Source: Sorex araneus
Taxonomy: Eukaryota > Chordata > Mammalia > Eulipotyphla > Soricidae
Direction: 5' to 3'
Assembly (NCBI RefSeq): GCF_027595985.1
Contig: NC_073313.1
Coordinates: 217,002,066-217,066,065, forward strand
DNA: 64,000 bases
In this document: positions 23,901-33,719 of the stretch, in pieces
Layout of the letters: the number at the start of each line of letters is the position of its first letter
Position numbering within the stretch: the stretch's first letter is position 1
The notes under the pieces: model-generated
What the model was told of the DNA's origin: nothing
Database searches by the model: none
What the model saw: the letters and a program-made list of their open reading frames with translations, nothing else
Position numbers and translations under genes: made by a program

Positions 23901-26900
23901 TACAGTCATAAATCATGTAAAACCAACTTTCTGCTGTTGCCTACAAGAGTCAAATCTGCACAGTCAGGGAAAACAGAGGCTGAGAGACAAAGACATTAGC
24001 TTTATCCATCTATATACACATAGTTATCACCAGCTCCACAATCTGCAAGAGATCCCTGTCATATAAAAGAAGTCTTTGTTGTGTGACATAAAAAAACAGA
24101 GAGAACAAGAACAAAGGCATCAGAACTGAAGTTTATAGAACTGTTTCTCTGGGGAGTGGGGCTTGGAGGTGTCTCTGGGACACTGGTGGAGGGAAACAAT
24201 TTGGCGTTGGAATTAGGTATGCATGAATCTGCCATTAACAGTACTGTAAATCATGGTACCTCAGTAAAAATGGGGGAAAGAGGAGAAAAATACTGCAAAC
24301 TTGTCACTCACCAGGATAGCTAGACCCTATAAAATGCAGCAGACAGAAAAATGATCCAGCAAGAATGTCATTCCTCTTCACACACAATACTTTCAGATGA
24401 GAATGCATTCTCTAGAAAGAAAAAAATGGAAAAAAAAAGAGTTATGTACTTGGAGCAGTGGGGCTACATATCTCTTCATTCCCAGCAATGGAAAACTATC
24501 AAATGCTTCCTTGGTAGTAGGGCTGTCTTTCTTGGGTGGAAACTCCAGCAACAATAGTGAGTTTTGTGTTGAAATATGGAACGTGATCAAGGTAAAGAGA
24601 AAATGAAGTGAAATTCATTAGTTATACAGTAGGGGGCGGGGGGTATACTGGGGTTTTTGGTGGTGGAATATGGGCACTAGTGAAGGGATGGGTGTTTGAA
24701 TATTGTATTACTGAGACATAAACCTGAGAACTTTGTAACTTTCCACATGGTGATTTAATAAAAAGTTAAAGAAAATTTAAAAAAAATGGAAATAAAACAG
24801 TGAGAAGATATGTTGGAGCAAAGTCAGCCCTTTCTAAGGGCATTTCCAGTTCAGCTGAGACCGTAAGACACAATTGGCTACACATGGGTCTGAGAAGGCA
24901 TGAAAGGCTGAGAGACTAGCATGTATGAAGCTCTGGAGTGAGGGTGGTGGTTCCACATTCAATAATCTTGTCCTCCGTCCTGATCCCACAGCACTTCTCT
25001 TCCACAGTGCTCAGTCTTTGCTTTGTAGGAAATGTGTCTTTGCTTTGTTTATTAGTCAGCAAAAGTCTCCAGGATTAGAGATCTCTTTCTGCTTGCCATT
25101 GTTGCCCACAGGTCTGAAATCAATGGGGTCTAAACTGAGGGGGCTGGGGTGATAGCACAGAGGGAAGGTAGGGTGTTTGCCTTGCATGCGACCTACCTGG
25201 GTTCCATTCTCAGCATCCCATATGGTCAACCCGTGCACCGCCAGGAATAATTCCTGAGTGCAGAGCCAGGAGTAACCCCTGAGCATCGCCAGGTGTGACC
25301 CAAAAAGTAAAAAATAATAGATTGAGGCTAAAATTTTTATGTGACAACACTGGCAAATAATTTATCTAGGAATATAACTACTAACTTGTCCATTTGCAAA
25401 TTTGTTATGCTTACTTGTGTGAAGCTTGACCCCCTTTTATTACGATTCCTACTTAATAAAAGGAAATACTGGCCTGGAATTATATAAGGGTGTAGAAATT
25501 CTTCAGGGGGAAGGAAAGACAATAGGAAATGGCTTCAATGAAAATCTCTTAACTATTTAATGCCTGTGTTATTACAAATAGTGAAAAAGTCCTTATGCTT
25601 TTTAAAAAAAATGCATAATTTTGTACTTCCTAACAGAAATTCTCCTGTTTTAAACACAATTAGAACAGGTTTTAAATTAATATTGGGGAATTCCAAATCC
25701 AGGCAGCCACTTTTGCGACTGTGCAACATCTTATGCTCTTTGTTATCAACAATAGAAAACATACAATCTAATGATGCCATTCTGACAGGTCTGTCTGTTG
25801 GGGGAAAAAACTCCAAATAATGATAGTGAGTTTCCTGTCGAAAATTGAATGTAATCAAAGTAAGGAAAGAGTAAAGTGAAAATCATCTGCCACACAGGCA
25901 GAGGGGGAGTGGGAGGGGGGTATTCTGGGGTTATTGGTGGTGGAACATGTGCACTGGTGAAGGGATGGGTGTTTGAGCATAGTATGACTGAGACTCAATC
26001 CTAAAAGCCCTGTAACTGTTCTCACAGTGACTCAATTAAAAAATAAATAAAATTGAAAAAATTAAGATTGGGGTGTCAATAAAAACTAATAATAAAATTT
26101 TCTAATTGAGAAAAAATGCATTGGTGTGGCCCAAAATGGAAAAAAAAAAGTGGCCCTGAGTACGCTTCTCAAAAAATTAGAAATTGAGCTCCCATTTGAC
26201 CCAGCAATACCACTACTGGGAATATACCCTGGAGAAGCAAAAAAGTATAGTCGAAATGATGTGCACTTATATGTTCATCGCAGCACTGTCTACAATAGCC
26301 AGAATCTGGAAAAAAACCGAGTGCCCGAGAACAGATGACTGGTTAAAGAAACTCTGGTACATCTATACAATGGAATACTATGCAGCAGTTAGAAAGGATG
26401 AAGTCATGAATTTTGCATATAAGTGAATCAACATGGAAAGTGTCATGCTAAGTGAAATGAGCCAGAAAGAGAGAGACAGACATAGATTGCACTCATCTGT
26501 GGAATATAAAATAACAGAGTAGGAGACTAATATCCAAGAATAGTAGAAATAAGTACTAGTAGGTTGGCTCCATGCTTGGAAGCTGGTCTCACATGCTGGG
26601 GGAAAAGGCAGCTCAGATAGAGAAGGGAAGACCAAGTAAAATGTGGTTGGAGATCCTGCTCGGGAAGGGAGATGAGTGCTGAAAGTAGTCTAGAGACTGA
26701 ACACGATGGCCACTGAAAGCCCCTATTGCAAACCACAACACCCAATTGGAGAGAGAGAGAGATCAAAAGGGAATACCCTGTCACAGAGCAGGGTGGGGTG
26801 GGGGAGATGGGATTGGGGGGTGGGAGGGATACTGGGTTTATTGGTGGTGGAGAATGGGCACTGGTGGAGGGATGTGTTTGTGAACATTGTATGAGGGAAA

Positions 26901-29900
26901 AACAAGCTCGAAAATGTGTGAATCTGTATCTGTACCCTCATGGTGACTCACTAATTAAAGAATAAAATAAATTAAAAAAAATAAATAAAACTCACATTGA
27001 GTATCATGCTTATTTTTAATTACAAAATTAAGAAGTCAGTTTTCTTGCTATTAAAAAATGCCAATATAAATATCAAACAATTTTTAAAAAGTGGCCCTGA
27101 GTAGATAATTTGAGATTTTTTTCCAGTTGTCTTCTTTCCACAAGGCAGTTAGATTAGAAAATAGCTTATGACTCTTCCATGAGGCTCCCTGAGTACTCTA
27201 ATCTGTTGAACCATACTTAGCATGTGAACAGGAAAGAAAGTTGTATAATGATATAGGAGTATGGAGAGTGGAGAGTGTATATTAGGTTTGTGTACAGTGA
27301 TGCAGGACTCTGGATCATTTATGAACATGGAGAGTTTATGTAATGATGTAGAAATCTGGAGCATGGAGTGTGTAAAATGGGAATATGTATAGTGATGTAG
27401 AACTATGGAGCATATATGATCATGAAAGTAGTATGTATGATAATGTAGGTCCACTGGGACTCAGACTGACTAAGCCAGAAAATTGAAGAATTCAACATAG
27501 CCCCTCCCTTCCACTGGTATTATGGCTTGTCTCCACTTATATACTCCCATTCTTTTCACTTTGGTAGTGGGGCTATAGATCTCAATATTCCACTCTCATT
27601 TTTAACATATGGGAATTTAAAAAAATCATACTTTATTTTCTCTCTTTTAGGTGACTCATATTCTTAATGTTGCATGTGGAGTTGAAAATATATTCCTCAG
27701 TGACTTTACATATAAAAACGTCTCTATACTGGACTTGCCCGAAACCAATATACTTTCTTATTTTCCAGAATGTTTTGAATTTATCAAACAAGCAAAAATG
27801 AAGGTAAGGTTTTGTTTTGAGCCATATTTCTTAAAAACATAGGAATGATGACACCAGAGGAATCTGAGGTGTATGTTTCCAATAGAAATGGTGTTATAAT
27901 TCCAAATATCTTCTAATTTCTGAAGACTGGGATCTTTTTTAAAAAATATATATATATTGGCTGTTTTTGTTTTGGGGCCACACCTGGTGATGCTCCTGGG
28001 TTAGTCCTGGCTCTGTCCCAGGAATTACTCCTGGTGGGCTCGATGAATCATGTGGGATGCCAGGGATCCAAGGTGGGTCGGCCACGTGTAAGACAAACAC
28101 CCTACCTGATGTGCTACTGCTCCAGACCCAAGACTGGTTTCTTTAACTCAGCCAGTATTTCTTTGCCCTGAAATGCTCTCTGGCATAGATTAATAGATGT
28201 TTAGTCCTAGGTATAGAATTCTTGAATTTTTCATTTCTTTCTAGTGCAGCTGAGAAATGGACCATTTCTTCATATATTTCTCCATTTTTCTCTACACTTA
28301 CAAAATGTTGTGATTTCTCTATTTCTCCTCCACTGTCTCTGTCGTCTTGTCATCATTTGCTTGGCTTATGTTGGAAGGCACAGAAATATACCTGAGAGGG
28401 AGATATCTTAGTCAGAGTCTTTCATACTTATCTGGCCTACTGCTCCCTTTTCACGGGGGAGAAAAATCACTCAGTGCCCTCCCTGGATATCTACCTTCTT
28501 TAAGTGTAGTAGTACCTTTTCTCTGATCCCATTCCCAGAGGATATTGCCACTCCCCCATTGCTTTAATGTCCCTCTAGGGGACAGTATCACTCGGTTTTT
28601 GTTTTGTTTTCTTTGGGGGGCCATACCCAGTGATGCTCATGGGGTACTTCTGGCTCCGCAATTCAGGGATCTCTCCTGCAGTGGTTGGGGGACCATATGG
28701 GATGCTGGAGATCAAATCTGGGCCTACTGCATGCAGGCAAACACACTCCCTGCTGTATTTTCACTCTAGCCCCAGTAATCACTCACATTTTGAGAAACTG
28801 CTCTATAATCATTAGGTTTTTAGAAACTAAACTTCTGAATTTACCTGTTTCTTTTGGGGATGGGTGGGAATGGGGGCAACAATCACAGTGCACCCCATAC
28901 AGTTCCCCAAGCACTGCTAGGAGTAACCTCTGAGCACAGAGCCAGGAATAAGCCAAGAGTCAGACTAAGCCTGAGGGGCCTGGGGGAATAGTACTGCAGG
29001 TAGGGCATTTGCCTTGACTGTGGCTGACCTGGATTCAATCCCTGGCACGCTAGATGTTGCCTGAGCCAGGATTGATCACTGAATGCAGAGTTAGGAAAAA
29101 AGCTCTGAGCACTACCGGGTGTGGCCTACACACTACTTCCCCCCAAAGAGAAAACTGTTCATAATAGCATGAAAAAAACAAAATTAACTATAAAAGTACA
29201 GTAATATGACTAGTCTTCCCAACTGAAATCATGGCTTGATTTTTTTTTTAAGAGAAGACTTTTCTCAGAGAAATGCAGAACAAATTTAGTTTATTTACTT
29301 AGCAAAATTCTGTGGAATGCTTTGTGCCAAGAACTGCACTCACAGCAGACATGCAAAGATAATCACCACAGCCTTGCTCTCATCTGCTTCCCAGAGAGGC
29401 AGGCTGCTTGCACCAGAAACCTCACTGAGGACCAGGAAGAGGAGCAAAGGCTTCAAGGCAGCACACAGCAGCAAGTACAAAAGAAGAAACTGCTTTATAA
29501 ATTATTTAATTATTTCATTTTAAGTCCTGGCAAGGGAATGCATAACCAATAACCATTCTCCAGATACTTTCTAGGATAGTATGATACATAATGAATAATA
29601 AAAACATGAATAGGTAAATTCAAGGCAGTCTTTACATAAAGAACGCAAGAGGGAATACTAACATGAAAAAATTAACTATAGCTGCATCTACAGTATATAC
29701 AGTATATGAAAATAAAGCTAGCCTCATTTTCAAAGTATTTCTATGAGTCATAAAACAGAGATAACTAGTTTGTAGCCAGGAAATACTAGAAATGTTATCA
29801 AGGACTGGAGATATAATACAAGGGGTAAGGCACTTACTTGCCTTGTATACAGCTGACACCAAGGTCCGTCCCCCACACCACATGTGGCCTAAAGAGGACC

Positions 29901-32610
29901 ACAGGAGTGATCCTGGAATACATAATCAGGAGTAAGTGCTGAGCAGTACTAGTGTAGCTGAAAAGGGTTCACTAGGGACTAGAGTAATAGTACAGTAGGT
30001 AGGGCATTTGCCTTGCATGCAGCTGACCCGGGTTCAATCCTTGGCATCCCATATGTTCCTCTGTTCACTGCCAGGAGTAATTTCTGAGTACAGAGCTGGG
30101 AGTAACCCTTGAGCATTGTGAGGTATCACCCATCAACCAGAAAGGGAAAAAAGGGGGACGAGTGGGAGGTTCATTAACAGCTTTATTGCAGAATCCTGCT
30201 TAGGAGACCCCCCCACCTCCTTATATACTGTAGATTCCTGTCCTTTCCCCTTTCTCCCCTCCTATTCTTTTAAAATCTCTTATGAATCTGGAAAAAAACT
30301 TTGTTTTCCATGTTACCATAATATTTTAAAATACCTTCCTCCCTGCTCACCCCCCCCCCCATGTCCTTCCATTCACAGTACAGACCAGGCAAAAGGCCCA
30401 GGTATATATGGGGTGGGTTTTTCTCCTCTTTCTCTACAGTCGGTATAAAGAGTATGCCCATGATAAGCACCAGTAGGCTAAAATATTTTATGTCTCACAA
30501 AAGTGTAGCTATTGCAGACAGTGTGAAAAGCATATGTAGAGTGCCTCTTTGTGATTTGCTTTCCCTGTACAGGAAAATTTGGAAATGAGTCCTAACTATG
30601 TATAACAAGGTAAAAAGAAATTTTTTTTTTCTCATGAGAATTTCAGAATCCAAACAACCTTGGCTATCAATCATCTGGTTTTCTTGAAATGAAATACACT
30701 TGCAAATTTCTTATAACAGGTTTAGGAAAGGAAAGGGATGCAGTACAAGAGTTAAGGGATTTGCCTTCCAAGTGGCAGGCCCAGGTTCAATTCTTCACAC
30801 CACATATGGTCCCCTAAGCACTGCCAACAGTGATCCTTGAGCACAGAGCTAGGAGAATGCCCTGTGCACCACTGAGTGTGGCCCAAAAATTCCCCCCCCC
30901 CAAAAAAAAGAAATTATGTAATAATTGTGAATCTGATAAAACTGTCACACAAGGGATGGAGGTAGTATACAGGGCTGACCCAGGTTTAATCTCTGTCACT
31001 ACATATGATCCCCTGAGTAATATCAAGAGTGACTCCAGGGCACAGAACCAGCAGTTAAGCTTGAGCGCAGCCTAGTGTTCCCTTCTCCCCACCCCCTTAA
31101 AAATGAACTAAAGAACTGCCATGTGAAAGTAAAACATATAATGAATTTTAATGTTTGCTTCAGGCAGAAATTTCCCCCTTACCCTGTCCCCTTTTTCTCT
31201 ATTCTGGTGTTTCAAAAAAAGAATAGGGAAAAGAGGTAAAAGAAATGTCTAATTATGTGGGATGTGTTCACAGTTAGCTACATTTCACTTAGATCATTAA
31301 TTTTTAAAACTACTGAGATAAATCAACCTGTTCCATTGGCTGTATTACGCTGATTATTAATGCAGTATTGCCCCTATCAGCACTGACCATGTGCTGTGTT
31401 CCTTTTCACTTGAGAAGGATCATTTACAAGTTAATCTGAAACCTCTTTCATTTATTGCCCTCACACTGGTGTCTGATTGCCTTGTCTGCTTCACATTATC
31501 TTGAAATATTTGTGTCATCACTTTACAGTTTCTTAAGCTCAACTAATTTTTTAATTTTTTTTTTTTTGGCCATCCCCATTGAGGGAACTACTCTTCGCTC
31601 AATGCTCAGGGATCATGTGGAGTCAGGGATTAAACAGGGGTCTCCCACAGGTAGAGCATGCACACTCACCCTCTGGGATATTACTCTGGTCTAATACCAA
31701 TAATGATCTCTTACGGGAATACTATATAGATGTTGTATGTCTCAGACTCTTTAGTTAATTATTAAGGCTTTGTGTTTTCGTATATATTTATGCGATTTTT
31801 TTTATTAATATACCTGTAGCCACTAAGTTATTAGGTTGTTATGTGTACCTTCATAGATTACCCAAGTTTAATAAAATATGTTGTTTCTATTTCAAAATTT
31901 CAAATAAACAATGGAAGGAAGAGAAGGTGTTCATTAATAAATTAGCTGATATTTTCCATTAATTGCTTATAAATTGTTTGATTATATATTTTTATTTTTA
32001 TTTTATTTTTATCTGGATTGGAGCGATAGCACAGCAGGTAGGGCATTTGCCTCGCACACAGTTAACCCAGTTTCAATTCCTCTGTCCCTCTTGGAGAGCC
32101 CGGCAAGCTACCAAGTGTCTCCCTCCTGCACGGCAGAGCCTGGCAAGCTATCCATGGTGTATTTTATATGCCAAAAACAGTAACAACAAATCTCACAATG
32201 GAGATGTTACTGGTGCCCACTCGAGCAAATCGATGAACAATGAGATGACAGTGCTACAGTGCTACATATTTTTTATTTGATGCTTTTAAATAGTATTAGG
32301 CAAAGAAATCACCATTTTCTAACATAACGAAGATTTTTGTATGCTTTTGTTACAGGATGGAGTGGTTCTTGTTCATTGTAATGCTGGAGTTTCCAGGGCT
32401 GCAGCCATTGTCATAGGTTTCCTAATGGAGTCAGAAGAAATCTCATTCACCAGCGCCTTTTCTTTGGTGAAGAATGCAAGACCTTCCATTTGTCCAAATG
32501 CCGGTTTCATGGAGCAGCTTCGTGCATATCAAGAGGGCAAAGAGAACAATAAGTGTGAGAATATAATGGAGTTAGAAGGATGCAGTAGTTCACAAGAAAC
32601 ATTCTCGTGA
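17730..32610 (+). CDS. DUSP19: DUSP19, dual-specificity phosphatase 19 (four exons)
   Basis: Complete gene of four coding exons: 17730-17955, 23478-23524, 27651-27803 and 32356-32610. All introns are GT-AG and the joined frame is 226 codons. The protein is an atypical dual-specificity phosphatase (also called SKRP1) that acts in the cytosol and is linked to MKK7 and JNK signalling (family knowledge). The catalytic loop HCNAGVSR gives Cys150 and Arg156, and Asp119 in ILDLPETN fits the general acid. The start is chosen by homology: MHSLSQEI aligns with the human start MYSLNQEI. The human protein is 217 residues as I recall it; this one has a longer, different tail after GKENNKCEN. Introns 1-3 hold many SINEs and L1 pieces. 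Confidence 0.97.
18396..18575 (+). mobile_element. SOR SINE in DUSP19 intron 1, with TSD
   Basis: The TSD AAAAGTTAGGATTAC (18379-18393) matches AAAAGTTAGTATTAC (18576-18590) with one change. The B-box GGTTCGATTCC is degraded to TGTTCGATTCC. Confidence 0.93.
18594..18770 (+). mobile_element. SOR-type SINE, old
   Basis: Directly follows the previous SINE's TSD. The body is recognisable (CCCGGAATGACAACC, GCACAAAGCCAGGGAGTAG) but strongly changed. Confidence 0.5.
18771..20185. other. DUSP19 intron 1, little recognised
   Basis: Mostly unique AT-rich intron. A partial SINE body is visible at about 19290-19375; nothing else I can name. Confidence 0.4.
20190..20362 (-). mobile_element. SOR-type SINE
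   Basis: - strand body from GAGGGCCACAACTGACAG to CTCTCCAGCCC, moderately diverged. Confidence 0.75.
20616..20784 (+). mobile_element. SOR SINE, young, TSD
   Basis: Consensus-like copy with intact A- and B-boxes. The TSD AAAATGGAGGGCTGTA (20600-20615) matches 20785-20800 with one change. Confidence 0.96.
21100..21136. repeat. (TA)-rich low-complexity tract
   Basis: Interrupted TATATA/CATATA run just before the SINE at 21155. Confidence 0.6.
21155..21337 (-). mobile_element. SOR SINE, young, TSD
   Basis: Long T tail then a near-consensus - strand body. The TSD CACAAGTCTCAACCTTT is at 21139-21155 and 21338-21354, perfect. Confidence 0.96.
21380..21655 (+). mobile_element. L1-like 3' end, CCACCA subfamily
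   Basis: + strand copy of the family seen inverted at 13720 and 57180: ATGGTGGTGGGAAGGTGTAA, then TTGGTGTTTGAATATT and an A-rich end at about 21630-21655. Confidence 0.55.
21715..21860 (-). mobile_element. SOR-type SINE, old
   Basis: Decayed - strand body ending CTATCTCTCTGGCC. Confidence 0.55.
21861..22755. other. DUSP19 intron 1, little recognised
   Basis: Unique intron; a faint SINE relic lies at about 22480-22560. Confidence 0.4.
22759..22941 (+). mobile_element. SOR SINE, young, intact Pol III boxes
   Basis: A-box TAGCACAGCGG at 22772-22782 and B-box GGTTCGAATCC at 22815-22825 both match the Pol III consensus. The TSD AAGATTTCTAACTTCT (22743-22758) matches 22942-22957 with one change. 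The head has the anticodon-loop text CCTTGCACG, which fits a tRNA-Ala(TGC) ancestor. Confidence 0.97.
23160..23335 (-). mobile_element. SOR SINE near DUSP19 exon 2, TSD
   Basis: - strand copy with a T-rich tail. The TSD ATAAAATGAATATTTTA is at 23122-23138 and 23336-23352, perfect. It ends about 140 bp before exon 2. Confidence 0.95.
23478..23524 (+). CDS. DUSP19: DUSP19 coding exon 2
   Basis: 47-base exon between acceptor TTCTTCTAG and donor GTAAAA. It encodes (G)[15 protein letters not shown]. The split Gly codon is completed here and the exon ends in phase 0. Confidence 0.95.
23525..24335. other. DUSP19 intron 2, unidentified A-rich DNA
   Basis: Contains (CAA)n and A-rich low complexity at 23685-23820. 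The text 24120-24290 (CTGGTGGAGGGAAACAATTT) may be another eroded L1-type 3' end; not certain. Confidence 0.4.
24338..24780 (+). mobile_element. Relative of the 5405-6732 composite, 3' part
   Basis: Shares with the composite the TTATGTAC-TGGA-CAG-GGG block (24443; composite 6203), the CAACAATAGTGAG...GTGTTGAAA block (24548), and the terminal GGGCACTAGTGAAGGG and CATGGTGATTTAATAAA blocks. It lacks the CpG-rich 5' monomers. Confidence 0.6.
25139..25310 (+). mobile_element. SOR SINE
   Basis: Near-complete copy with a 5-base insertion between the A- and B-box regions (AGAGGGAAGGTAGGG) and a B-box changed to GGTTCCATTCT. Confidence 0.88.
25680..26060 (+). mobile_element. Relative of the 5405-6732 composite, 3' part
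   Basis: Aligns with 24338-24780 over the AATAGAAAAC, GGTCTGTCTGTTGGGGG, AATGATAGTGAG and GGGCACTGGTGAAGGG-type blocks, and ends CTCAATTAAA plus an A-rich tail. Confidence 0.6.
26163..27085 (+). mobile_element. 5'-truncated L1 with 3' transduction
   Basis: A perfect 18-base TSD AAAAAGTGGCCCTGAGTA (26145-26162 and 27086-27103) encloses the insertion. The first 360 bp are the ORF2 C-terminus ([20 protein letters not shown], then after one frameshift [16 protein letters not shown]). The 3' UTR ends in the usual CTAATTAAAG plus A-rich tail at about 26990. About 95 bp of non-L1 sequence follows before the second TSD copy. Confidence 0.9.
27241..27450 (+). repeat. Imperfect ~48-bp minisatellite
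   Basis: Units start at 27241, 27291, 27339, 27386 and 27434 with the shared motif TGTA-A-TGATGTAG-A-T-TGGAGCAT. The last unit is partial. It lies 200 bp before DUSP19 exon 3. Confidence 0.8.
27651..27803 (+). CDS. DUSP19: DUSP19 coding exon 3
   Basis: 153 bases, [10 protein letters not shown] to FIKQAKMK, including Asp119. Phase 0 at both ends and exactly 51 codons, so skipping it would keep the frame but remove the general acid. Confidence 0.96.
27965..28775 (-). mobile_element. Two old SOR-type SINEs in intron 3
   Basis: - strand bodies at about 27965-28130 and 28595-28775. The 450 bp between them is unique DNA with no exon. Confidence 0.7.
28975..29140 (+). mobile_element. SOR-type SINE
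   Basis: + strand copy from GGGGCCTGGGGGAATAG; diverged. Confidence 0.7.
29310..29390 (+). repeat. Possible L2 3' fragment
   Basis: GCTTTGTGCCAAGAACTGCAC followed by CATGCAAAGATAA follows the order of the L2 3' end; short and diverged. Confidence 0.4.
29391..29800. other. DUSP19 intron 3, nothing recognised
   Basis: AT-rich unique intron. Confidence 0.4.
29805..31100 (+). mobile_element. Four + strand SOR-type SINEs
   Basis: Copies at about 29805-29965, 29970-30150, 30735-30905 and 30955-31100. The first two are head to tail, and the second of them is the least decayed. 30151-30734 between the pairs is unique, with a C run at 30350-30360. Confidence 0.7.
31101..31555. other. DUSP19 intron 3, nothing recognised
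   Basis: Unique AT-rich intron. Confidence 0.4.
31560..31695 (-). mobile_element. SOR-type SINE, shortened
   Basis: T tail at 31548-31567, then a - strand body with internal deletions. Confidence 0.6.
32017..32265 (+). mobile_element. RTE-tailed SINE
   Basis: Head GATTGGAGCGATAGCACAGC, then the double GGCAAGCTACC body and the RTE-like end. The end carries an 8-base tandem repeat (AGTGCTACAGTGCTAC) in place of the usual GTGACA repeats. It ends 90 bp before DUSP19 exon 4. Confidence 0.88.
32356..32610 (+). CDS. DUSP19: DUSP19 coding exon 4 with catalytic Cys
   Basis: Starts after TTGTTACAG with [17 protein letters not shown], giving Cys150 and Arg156. Stop TGA is at 32608-32610. The last ~15 residues ([13 protein letters not shown]) do not follow the human tail as I recall it. 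Confidence 0.96.
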   Translation, partial: DGVVLVHCNAGVSRAAAIVIGFLMESEEISFTSAFSLVKNARPSICPNAGFMEQLRAYQEGKENNKCENIMELEGCSSSQETFS

Positions 32611-33044
32611 CTGTTTCTCGAAGATTGTTTCTTGAAGATGATGAGTGGCTATAATTTCAGAATTAGCATCCCATAGCCACGTTTCCCCCTTTTAGAGGGG
32701 AGACTAGCAAGAATTCTCTTTGTTCTTGCCTTTTTTCAAGTGGAAAGGAAGAAAATTTGATCTGAGCAAGTGTATATAAAATTCTTTTTAAATTATATTT
32801 TCTTTGTTCTTTATAATGTGACTAAATGTTTCTTTGGTTTGCTAAGGAAAAATAATGATATATTACCAATAATTTTTCTAAGTGAGCAAAAGTTAGGGCA
32901 TAAAAATATTTAGTTGGTGAAGAGTTACTATTTTTCCTTTACAGAAACTTTTAAAACATGAAGTGCATCTTGACTTCAGAGGAAGGTAAAGTTCTTTGTG
33001 AATAATTTAAGATAAAAATATTTTTTTAATTAACGGGCCAGGGG
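32611..33044 (+). other. DUSP19: DUSP19 3' UTR, start
   Basis: Unique AT-rich sequence after the stop. No convincing poly-A site is visible here. The first good AATAAA downstream is at 33952-33957, but no end can be fixed from sequence alone. Confidence 0.55.
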
Positions 33045-33195
33045 CTGGAGCAATCTTACAGTGGGTATGGTGGTTGCCTTACATGCATCCAACCCCCAGC
33101 ATCTCATATAGTCCCTGGTGCACCAGGAGTAATTCCTGAGTGCAGAGCCAGGAGTAGTGCCGGGTGTGACCCAACCCTAAAAAAAAAAAAAAATG
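33045..33195 (+). mobile_element. SOR SINE, 5'-variant
   Basis: GGGGCTGGAGCAATC head, body lacking the first CATATGG half, pure A tail at 33179-33193. Confidence 0.75.
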
Positions 33196-33204
33196 AAGAA
33201 GATT

Positions 33205-33410
33205 AATGGGACAGGGTGAGAGAGGTTGTTTAGCCATTAAGGCACTTGCCTTGCATGCTGCTGTAGCTTGACAGTAGTTCAAATCCTGGCACCATTCTAG
33301 AAGATGATGAATGGTTGTAATTTCAGAATTGGCATCTCTAGCCACCTTTCCCTGATTCCGCCAGGTATGTCTGTCCCCTGAGCACAGAGGTATTTTTTCA
33401 GTGATAAGGT
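33205..33410 (+). repeat. SINE copy carrying a DUSP19 3' UTR segment
   Basis: A SOR-type head (33205-33290) is followed by about 50 bp (33301-33350) that closely repeat the DUSP19 3' UTR at 32634-32687. SINE-like text resumes at CCCCTGAGCACAGAGG (33376). The order looks like a SINE with a foreign block in its middle. Confidence 0.65.
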
Positions 33411-33582
33411 CAATAATCTATTTTTTAGTGTGGTCTTCTACTAGAGAATGTATTTTCATGGAATAGGATCATGGTTTTGTAAAAAACTTGGATATGTTGC
33501 TAGAAAGCCTGAAGTTATTTGAAATGCTATCTCTGGCCAGAGACTTTGACTAGGTTTCATTTCTCACTGAGACTCCCTTGTG

Positions 33583-33710
33583 GGGGCCAGGAAGATAGCT
33601 CACAGGGCTAATACCATGAATGCTGGTTCAATCCCTAACATAACAGGTCCCTCTAACACTTCTGGGAGTAGTGCTTAAGCACTGCCTCGTGTAGCTCCCA
33701 AAACAAACAG
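33583..33710 (+). mobile_element. SOR-type SINE, old
   Basis: GGGGGCCAGGAAGATAGCTC head and shortened body. Confidence 0.6.
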
Positions 33711-33719
33711 AAGGACTCT

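Noticed and set aside
27149-27454. 101-codon - strand frame rich in His/Tyr.
   Set aside because: Produced by the 48-bp minisatellite, where a stop-free frame is repeated.
33301-33350. Possible extra DUSP19 exon.
   Set aside because: It repeats 3' UTR, not coding sequence, and sits in a SINE without splice sites.
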